From Pseudoteredinibacter isoporae (GTDB taxonomy: Bacteria > Pseudomonadota > Gammaproteobacteria > Pseudomonadales > Cellvibrionaceae), in the NCBI RefSeq assembly GCF_011602085.1, contig NZ_JAAONY010000001.1, positions 1,736,001-1,800,000 of the forward strand: a stretch of 64,000 nt of DNA, read 5' to 3'. Of the stretch, positions 58,494 to 64,000 are shown in pieces. Position numbers and translations under genes: made by a program. Under the pieces are notes generated by a model, which saw only the letters and a program-made list of their open reading frames with translations, was not told the DNA's origin and made no database searches. Each line of letters begins with the position of its first letter. The stretch's first letter is position 1.

Positions 58494-58800
58494 TCATTAT
58501 CCTTATCTTGGTCGGTAATTCACCTGCCGTTCAGTGAAGACAGTAATACTAACACTGCATAGTCAGGTTTGTGTTTGCTTGCGCTGAACAGGGGCAAGTA
58601 AGGTTTAATAAGTTTGTCAGAAGTGATCAAATTCTGCTGCGCTGAGTCAGTGCTTGAAGGTACTCAAACTTGGCGGCGATATTGATGATGAGACCGGTGA
58701 CGAGAGTTAAGGAAGACTAACAAAAGGAAAGGCGATATTGCTTGCCAGCAGCTCTTGAGAAATTGAGTACTGAGCGAAATTGCTGTTTGAAGTCTGAAAT
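58494..58800. other. Intergenic region, no gene seen
   Basis: About 300 bp upstream of the LOG gene contains its promoter and no recognisable feature. It is bounded on the right by the terminator at 58803-58825. Confidence 0.5.
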
Positions 58801-58802
58801 AG

Positions 58803-58825
58803 AAAGAGGGGGCAGCCCCCTCTTT
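58803..58825 (-). terminator. Strong terminator hairpin of the small secreted protein gene
   Basis: AAAGAGGGGG and CCCCCTCTTT form a perfect 10-bp stem around CAG. Read on the minus strand, the stem ends in TTT and is followed by a T-rich CTATTTC. It is 22 bp past the stop of the minus-strand gene at 58847. Confidence 0.8.
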
Positions 58826-58846
58826 GCCTGCTTGGAGCAGACGTTT

Positions 58847-59122
58847 TTACTTCATTTGTGCTGTACAAGCTTGAGCAACTTTCATCGCATTCGCCTGTAT
58901 TTGCTTTGTGTCGCCTGAAGCCTGGGCCTTAAGGACGGCTTCATAGTCTGTTTTCTCAGCGTTGCAGACGCACAGCTTTTTGGCTTGCTCTCTCATGTTG
59001 GCTGGCATATTTGCCGATTGAGTTTCACAGGCCTTTAGTGCAGTTGCTTTTAGTTGCTTGGCATCCATCGCCTGGCAAAGACCAGAGAAAACAAGCAGCA
59101 CTAAGATTGATAAGTTCTTCAT
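58847..59122 (-). CDS. Small secreted cysteine-containing protein, function unknown
   Basis: ATG 59122 gives 91 residues with a signal peptide ('MKNLSILVLLVFSGLCQA') and a short helical mature part with four Cys ('LKACETQSANMP', 'KKLCVCNAEKTD', 'QACTAQMK'). The Cys spacing suggests two disulfides or metal binding. I do not recognise a family. A TetR-type operator, the same as that in front of the lipoprotein gene at 60473, lies 42-58 bp upstream, so it belongs to the TetR regulon of 59465-60073. Confidence 0.75.
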   Translation of the reverse strand: MKNLSILVLLVFSGLCQAMDAKQLKATALKACETQSANMPANMREQAKKLCVCNAEKTDYEAVLKAQASGDTKQIQANAMKVAQACTAQMK

Positions 59123-59163
59123 ACAAAACCCCAAAGTTAAATTGAACGTAAAATCATCATTTT

Positions 59164-59180
59164 ACATACCAATGGTATGT
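59164..59180 (-). promoter_or_regulatory. TetR operator A
   Basis: ACATACC-AAT-GGTATGT is a perfect inverted repeat with 7-bp arms. The reverse complement of this 17-mer is found at 60346-60362, upstream of the gene on the other side of the tetR gene. A further GGTATGT half occurs at about 59192. Confidence 0.85.
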
Positions 59181-59464
59181 TTCTATCTGGAGGTATGTCA
59201 ATAGCGAATGTCTCAATCTTCGAAAATGAATGACATTGCCTATACTGATTTGAGACAAGCGGTCATTAGGCGCGTATTTAGAGAATGCGCATTACTGTGG
59301 GGCACGTGATGTTTGGGGTACGGAAGAAGAGGGAGAAGGCTGATTATAGAAATTGGCGTACAGGTTTAAAGGTCTTCTGAATTGGAATCACGCTGAATCT
59401 GAACCGTACTGAACAGGGACAGCGATAAAGGGCTGTTAATGGTTTAGACGCCCCCCCAATCCAT

Positions 59465-60073
59465 TTATTTACCGAGTCGTTTTTTCGCGTCTTCGGTCAG
59501 GGCTCCGGAAATAAAATCTTCAAGCAACAGCAGGAGTTCTTCGCGTTTGGCTTTTCTGTCCCGAGCGCCAACCAGACTCATCATCGAATGAATCAAAACC
59601 CCGAAAATTGCATCTGCCAATAAGTCGGCTTTATAAGGCTTGAGCAGGCCATGGTCGATCAATCGCGTGACGCCTTCGATCAGGGGTTTTAAGGTGTGTT
59701 CTTCATCCAGCTTACGCCATTTTTCCCAGCCGAGTACCGTGATGGCTTCTTGAATGGGAATCCTTGTGGTTTTTGAGGTTTCCAGAAAAGCCTTACTTTG
59801 ATTGATCATGTCCAGCCAGGGGTCGTCGGTGAGCGAGACCTTCTCAACATGAGCGGAGACCTGGCTGGCTTGCTTGCTGTAGCAGGCTGCAAAGATGTCT
59901 TCTTTATTTTTAAAGTGGTGGTAGATAGCGCCTTTAGTGACACGGGCGTCCTCGGCGATTTTTCCCAGGGATGTTTTACTGAAACCTTGTTTTCCAAACA
60001 GGAGGCCGGCTTTTTCAATCAGCTCTTCTCGGGTGGCTTCAGCATTTTCATCTCTTCTGGACTTCAGCGTCAT
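59465..60073 (-). CDS. TetR-family repressor controlling its two flanking genes
   Basis: The 202-residue protein has the TetR HTH ('EELIEKAGLLFGKQGFSKTS', 'LGKIAEDARVTKGAIYHHFK', 'NKEDIFAACYSKQ'). Its C-terminal domain is typical of drug- or lipid-sensing TetR proteins but not specific. Identical 17-bp operators lie in the promoters of the small secreted protein gene (left) and the lipoprotein gene (right). The right operator is also in its own divergent upstream region, so autoregulation is possible. Confidence 0.92.
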   Translation of the reverse strand: MTLKSRRDENAEATREELIEKAGLLFGKQGFSKTSLGKIAEDARVTKGAIYHHFKNKEDIFAACYSKQASQVSAHVEKVSLTDDPWLDMINQSKAFLETSKTTRIPIQEAITVLGWEKWRKLDEEHTLKPLIEGVTRLIDHGLLKPYKADLLADAIFGVLIHSMMSLVGARDRKAKREELLLLLEDFISGALTEDAKKRLGK

Positions 60074-60345
60074 TTAGTCAATCCTGGTGGCAAAAGCAAA
60101 TGCCTTATCTGGCAATTCAGTGTTTTCAATGTTCTTCAGTATACAAGATACAAGTCTATCAAGCTTTCAGAAGCCTGCCATTTTAACTTGAATCACCTGT
60201 TATCAATGTTTGGCGATTACAGGCGGCTCTAGGCTCATTCTACTAAAAGTTAATAATAATCAATAAGTTACGAATGGTCGAGTTGTCATGATGGCTATGG
60301 GTAATGCTTTAAAAATACTTGCATTTGACATGCTTTAGGAATCTC
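60074..60345. other. Divergent intergenic region upstream of tetR
   Basis: This 270-bp AT-rich stretch separates tetR from operator B. It should contain the tetR promoter. No other structure was seen. Confidence 0.5.
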
Positions 60346-60362
60346 ACATACCATTGGTATGT
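60346..60362 (+). promoter_or_regulatory. TetR operator B
   Basis: ACATACC-ATT-GGTATGT is the exact reverse complement of operator A, with 7-bp perfect arms. It is placed 110 bp upstream of the lipoprotein ATG at 60473, oriented towards that gene as operator A is oriented towards its own. Confidence 0.85.
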
Positions 60363-60472
60363 AAAAAGATGATTTTGTGATCAGTTTGTTTGTGCAGGGT
60401 GCCTGGTTGTTGCTGGTATCGATTCCGGGCGTTTCGACAAAGCTTCGTAACTCGGACAGGGGAGATAAAGCG

Positions 60473-60979
60473 ATGAAAAAATACGTTCAACTTTCACTCA
60501 TGATTTCAATTTTCCTGGTGTTATCAGGCTGTGAATTCCTTAATAAAATGTCGGTTGGCCCGAGTGCCAAGGCATACGGTGAAGCTTGGGATGAGTTGGA
60601 TGTTGATAAGATTCTTGCCCTCCACCATGAAGATTCCATTTACCAGTTGCACATCACAAATGAGCCGGTAGCAAAAGGTAAGGACGAGATTCGGACAGCG
60701 TTTAAAACGATTTTTGAACTCTTTCCCGACTATAACTCTACTTTGCAGCACATCTCCTTTGGGAGCGATTCTGCAACGATCCGCTTTTCTCTTTCAGCTA
60801 CGCCAACACAACCCTATGTCATCGGCAACAGGCGGTTTATTCCAACTGGCCAAACCTTTTCTCTGGATATGATCGATGAGCTGATATTTGAAGATGGTTT
60901 GGTAAAAGAAAAGCACAGCTATATGGATCTTGAATCCCTGTACCTCAATAGCAAAAGTGTAGAAACCATAGAGCGTTGA
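60473..60979 (+). CDS. Lipoprotein with SnoaL-like (NTF2 fold) domain
   Basis: ATG 60473 has GGAGATAAAGCG in front; the frame upstream of it is rejected. The 168-residue protein has a lipobox L-S-G-C ('SIFLVLSGCEFL') and an NTF2-like body: 'AYGEAWDELDVDKILALHHE', 'EDSIYQLHITNEPVAKGKDE', 'FPDYNSTLQHISFGSDSATI'. SnoaL-like proteins bind or isomerise small polycyclic or lipid ligands. It is in the envelope, is controlled by the TetR operator, and is followed by the DAO oxidase after 74 bp. Confidence 0.8.
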   Translation: MKKYVQLSLMISIFLVLSGCEFLNKMSVGPSAKAYGEAWDELDVDKILALHHEDSIYQLHITNEPVAKGKDEIRTAFKTIFELFPDYNSTLQHISFGSDSATIRFSLSATPTQPYVIGNRRFIPTGQTFSLDMIDELIFEDGLVKEKHSYMDLESLYLNSKSVETIER

Positions 60980-61053
60980 GAAAGCCTTGGTAAGGGCAGC
61001 AAATCTGCACAAGACAGAATGAGCACGATCTGGAATGTCTATCGGTGAATATC

Positions 61054-62421
61054 ATGAGTAACTCAAACATCAAATCTTTCAGCGCTACCAGTTTTTGGTT
61101 CGACAGTATCGAGCCACAACTGCCCTTTCTTCCTTCGCTGGAGGGTGATCAGCACTACGATGTGGCGATCATTGGGGGTGGATTTACCGGCCTGTCCACA
61201 GCGATTGCCCTCCGAGAGCGAAACGTCCGTGTTGCGATTATTGAAAAAGGCAGGGCTGGCTCAGGCGCCAGCGGGCGCAACAGTGGTCATGTGGGGTGTT
61301 CATTGGGCATGCTTCCTCTGCTCACCTATAAGAACTTCGGTGAAGAAAGAACTCGGCAATTGTCTCGAGTTGTGAATGATGCGGTTGATAATGTAGAGCA
61401 CATGATCGCGCAAAGTGGCGCCGACTGTGACTACAATCAGTGTGGCAATATCATGGCGGCCGTAAGTCGTGGCGAGGAAAACAGTAAGATTGAAAAATAC
61501 GCCGCTTTGTTTGAGAAGATGGGCATAGAGAATGAACTTCTGGATCAAAATGCCTTGCAGAAGAAGGGTATACCGGAATGTGTGGTCAAAGCGGCCCATT
61601 GGAAAAAAGGGGGCGTTATCAATCCAGTAAAATATGCTCGATGTTTAACGGACATCGCTTTGGCCAAGGGTGTCGTTATTTATGAGAATAGCGAAGTTGA
61701 ACAGATTATTCCTGGTAAGAAAGTCACCATCGTTAGCGATAGGGGTAATGTTTTTTGTGATAAAGCGGTATTGGCGACAAATGCATATTCAGGAGAGCTG
61801 GGCTTTCTCAAACACAAGATAATTCCTATGTCGGTATCTGTATTTGTGAGCGATCCTCTGACGGTTGAGCAGCGGGCTCGCCTCGATTGGCAGGGTGGAG
61901 AAGGCATAACCACAGCCCATATGGCACTGGAAAACATCCGCTTAACAGCTGACAATCGAATTCTTATCGGCTCAAAATCTGCCCGTCTGGGATTTGGAAC
62001 CTCTCACCCAACCCCGAATGATTCATTGACATTTTCAACATTGAATACGGTGTTTCGAGATCGCTTACCCGAGCTGAGCGATGTCAATATTGACGTTGGT
62101 TGGACAGGCCGCGTGGCGATCTCATCTGATGGCGTACCGAGTATTGGCACACTGAGCAAACACAACAATATTTATTACGGCGTCGGCTATTCCGGCCACG
62201 GTATAGCCATGGCAAGTAATGCGGGCAATGTTATTGCAAAGCTTATGTGCGGAGAAGATCTGGAAGAGGCGCAGATCCTGGTGAACCGAAAAGCACTGCG
62301 CGTACCGCCGGAGCCATTTCGATGGATTGTCGGACGATCTGTGATGGCCGCAATGAAAGGGGTTGATAAAAAGATCGATCGGAATGCGAAATTGGAACGG
62401 CGATCTTCCACATCTATGTAA
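61054..62421 (+). CDS. FAD-dependent amine oxidoreductase (DAO fold), paralog
   Basis: ATG 61054 (MSNSNIKSFSATSFWFDS) gives 455 residues. The dinucleotide motif 'DVAIIGGGFTGLSTAIALRE' is followed by 'GSGASGRNSGHVGCSLGML', and 'DVGWTGRVAISSDGVPSIG' with 'YYGVGYSGHGIAMASNAGNV' forms the C-terminal FAD contact. It has the same architecture as the oxidase at 6643-7926 but differs in sequence throughout, so it is a distant paralog. It probably oxidises a secondary amine or gamma-glutamylated polyamine. It follows the TetR-regulated lipoprotein gene and may be in that operon. Confidence 0.88.
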   Translation: MSNSNIKSFSATSFWFDSIEPQLPFLPSLEGDQHYDVAIIGGGFTGLSTAIALRERNVRVAIIEKGRAGSGASGRNSGHVGCSLGMLPLLTYKNFGEERTRQLSRVVNDAVDNVEHMIAQSGADCDYNQCGNIMAAVSRGEENSKIEKYAALFEKMGIENELLDQNALQKKGIPECVVKAAHWKKGGVINPVKYARCLTDIALAKGVVIYENSEVEQIIPGKKVTIVSDRGNVFCDKAVLATNAYSGELGFLKHKIIPMSVSVFVSDPLTVEQRARLDWQGGEGITTAHMALENIRLTADNRILIGSKSARLGFGTSHPTPNDSLTFSTLNTVFRDRLPELSDVNIDVGWTGRVAISSDGVPSIGTLSKHNNIYYGVGYSGHGIAMASNAGNVIAKLMCGEDLEEAQILVNRKALRVPPEPFRWIVGRSVMAAMKGVDKKIDRNAKLERRSSTSM

Positions 62422-62459
62422 CGCCACACAATGAATGCGCCAATGAAGTTAACGGTTTG

Positions 62460-62774
62460 CTAACCGATGAGCCCCAGTTCTGCTTCGGCAAGCGTGTATA
62501 AGCCAAAGCTGAGGAACAGTGTGGGAAGTGAGGCCAGCGATACACAAAGCAAAATTCTACTCAGTTGTTTCCGTAGCAGGATTGCTGCAACAAATGAATA
62601 AAACCCGGGAAGCAATCCAAAGGTAAAGCAGTTTGCCACCAAAATCCCCGCGACAAACCGCAAAGGGCAGTCTCTATCGGTATAAAATAAATAGGTAAAA
62701 TACAAAGACAGGCCAATACACATCGCGCAAAGTATATTGGCGATCAGTACGGATGCAGGGCCCATTCGGTTCAT
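62460..62774 (-). CDS. Small three/four-TM membrane protein, function unknown
   Basis: ATG 62774 follows AGGAACAATTAG. The 104-residue product has hydrophobic segments 'VLIANILCAMCIGLSLYFTY', 'VAGILVANCFTFGLLPGFYS' and 'ILLCVSLASLPTLFLSFGLY'. I recognise no family. It is convergent with the oxidase gene. Confidence 0.7.
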   Translation of the reverse strand: MNRMGPASVLIANILCAMCIGLSLYFTYLFYTDRDCPLRFVAGILVANCFTFGLLPGFYSFVAAILLRKQLSRILLCVSLASLPTLFLSFGLYTLAEAELGLIG

Positions 62775-63199
62775 CTAATTGTTCCTGAATAACGCTAACA
62801 GTGGGTATTTTTTCGTAGCGTACACTTTGGCCTGTTGGTGGCTTTCGTTCTTAATGTTATCCCTTTCAATTCTACCCTCGAAGTGTCTTCCTGTCTTTAG
62901 TTAAGAGTCAATGCCTGCCGCCCGGTTCGAGTTGAAGTATGGGTGGTGTTGTTTGGCAAGGGTGTTGAAGTATTGTTTGTTGAGGAAAAATTGTGGGCCT
63001 GATTGGTCTGTCAATCCGGAATAAAGAGGGTTTAAGTGTCAACATCGCTTGTAATCGTTCCGGTGACGCTCGCTAACTCATCGTTTGTCAGATATCACAA
63101 CATCCCCCCCTTTTCCTGAAGGCATTATTAAAATACCATTTTAGCCAGTGGTAGATAGAGAGGTAATGCGGTTCCCATAAAATCAATAAATTAACGGGT
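62775..63199. other. Intergenic region, no gene seen
   Basis: About 425 bp lies between the divergent small membrane protein gene and the acyltransferase gene. It should contain both promoters; no repeat or RNA gene is apparent. Confidence 0.5.
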
Positions 63200-64000
63200 G
63201 TGCCAAATTTGAAATTTTCCAATTTGCAATCTCTTCGTTTTTTCGCTGCGCTCATTGTGGTGTTGCATCATGTTTTACCCCACTATACGTATGTCGGCGG
63301 TAATTCCCCTCTGGTAATGTGGTTGGGTGAGTGGGGGTTCATTGGTGTCGATGTGTTTTTTGTCATCAGTGGTTTTGTCATTGCAGGCACTTTATATCGA
63401 AATGAACGCTTGGGGTGGGCTCAGTTTTTATCCCGAAGGGCGTTTCGTATTTTCCTAGGGTATTGGCCCTTTTTAATCTTTACTCTTGTTTTAATGGTTA
63501 TCTATCTTCCAGATAAACTCAGCCGCATTGACTTAACAGGTTCAATATTTTTAACGCAAGTCAATATGCCGGAGCTGGCCTTGCCTGTGTCCTGGAGTCT
63601 TACTTACGAACTTTATTTTTATTTTCTGGCGTCATTCTATTTGTTGCTGAGAAATAAATTTCTGGTGGCCTTTTTCTTTGTGTATTTGTTGATTGTTCTC
63701 TGGAGTAACGCCAGTGCTTCTATGAGTATTGTGGATAGTGTTTTTTTATCTCCGCTGGTTTTGGAGTTTTGTGTGGGCGCATGCATTTTCTACGCGACAA
63801 GAGCCGAGCCTTCGAAATATAGCGTCTTACTCCTTGCTTTAGTCATAGTTACCTGCGCCAGCGTGTACCTGGGTATTCATTTTGATGCCAAGGATGGGTT
63901 GCCGCGGGTGATTACCTTTGGTTTTGGTTCGGCGGCATTAGTGACATTTGTGGTCTTGTTGGAGTCATCGCTAAGTTCAAAAAAATGGTTGGTGCATTTA
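63200..64000 (+). CDS. Acyltransferase family 3 membrane protein, N-terminal part, cut by window edge
   Basis: The frame from GTG 63200 (or TTG 63209) is open to the window end, 267 codons. It begins 'KFSNLQSLRFFAALIVVLHH', the OafA/NodX-type start with a conserved His in TM1, and continues 'GEWGFIGVDVFFVISGFVIA', 'FLSRRAFRIFLGYWPFLIF' and 'LPVSWSLTYELYFYFLASFY'. The enzyme moves acyl groups to a surface polysaccharide or lipid at the inner membrane. The C-terminus is outside the window. Confidence 0.88.
   Translation, partial: MPNLKFSNLQSLRFFAALIVVLHHVLPHYTYVGGNSPLVMWLGEWGFIGVDVFFVISGFVIAGTLYRNERLGWAQFLSRRAFRIFLGYWPFLIFTLVLMVIYLPDKLSRIDLTGSIFLTQVNMPELALPVSWSLTYELYFYFLASFYLLLRNKFLVAFFFVYLLIVLWSNASASMSIVDSVFLSPLVLEFCVGACIFYATRAEPSKYSVLLLALVIVTCASVYLGIHFDAKDGLPRVITFGFGSAALVTFVVLLESSLSSKKWLVHL

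Noticed and set aside
1-64000. CRISPR array, tRNA/rRNA genes, prophage or insertion sequence
   Set aside because: I looked for regularly spaced repeats, tRNA-like cloverleaf sequences, transposase or integrase motifs and found none.

Overview
The window looks like chromosomal DNA of a marine-type gammaproteobacterium, probably near the Cellvibrionales (Spongiibacteraceae or Halieaceae relatives). This is an inference from gene content, not a marker-gene result. It has moderate GC, two FecA/outer-membrane-type TonB receptors, four AraC-family regulators in two paralogous pairs, acyl-CoA, Rieske and haloalkane catabolic genes, a GGDEF fusion, and type B (zinc-independent) ribosomal proteins. 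I see no rRNA, tRNA, CRISPR array, transposase, integrase or phage structural gene. The window starts inside a class III aminotransferase and ends inside an acyltransferase.

Layout. 1-8.0 kb: partial aminotransferase, LuxR regulator, membrane PQQ-type dehydrogenase with cytochrome c, acyl-CoA dehydrogenase, a TetR-Rieske oxygenase operon with its own operator, and a DAO-type amine oxidase. 8-10.5 kb: TetR-enoyl-CoA hydratase-haloalkane dehalogenase operon. 10.5-13 kb: SRAP protein, two membrane proteins, glyoxalase I. 13-17.6 kb: an RstAB-like two-component system bracketed by RstA-box-like repeats, followed by a ClpP-fold lipoprotein and a secreted metzincin-like protease. 17.6-20.2 kb: Zur-box-controlled MerC-like/COG0523 pair and a YghU-type GST. 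20.5-30 kb: a surface protein, an NMT1-GGDEF fusion, two AraC regulators and a TonB receptor-MFS-acetylpolyamine amidohydrolase unit. 30-37 kb: sulfatase, serine hydrolase, AraC regulator, TPR-GGDEF. 37.4-45.4 kb: two tandem PilJ-like sensor-domain proteins, then a FecI-FecR-FecA-PepSY iron uptake system with a shared two-block promoter motif. 45.5-49.5 kb: CMD remnant, SCO1-like protein, orphan proteins, LysE exporter, GFA protein. 49.6-52.1 kb: a large secreted protein-arginine deiminase of the animal PAD type. 52.6-58.5 kb: AraC and MocR regulators, Zur-controlled rpmE2-rpmJ2, a plant-type LRR protein, LOG. 58.8-64 kb: a TetR regulator between two target genes carrying the same 17-bp operator in opposite orientation, a second DAO oxidase, and an acyltransferase.

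Themes. Metal homeostasis recurs: two Zur boxes sharing 18 bp, a metal-chaperone GTPase, and two TonB systems. Polyamine or amine metabolism recurs: aminotransferase, two DAO-fold oxidases and an acetylpolyamine amidohydrolase in a receptor operon. Several regulatory circuits can be read directly from inverted or direct repeats next to their regulator genes. The best candidates for undescribed biology are the secreted PAD with adhesion-type modules, the TonB-MFS-acetylpolyamine amidohydrolase operon, the RstAB-linked periplasmic protease module, and the paired stand-alone PilJ-type domains.
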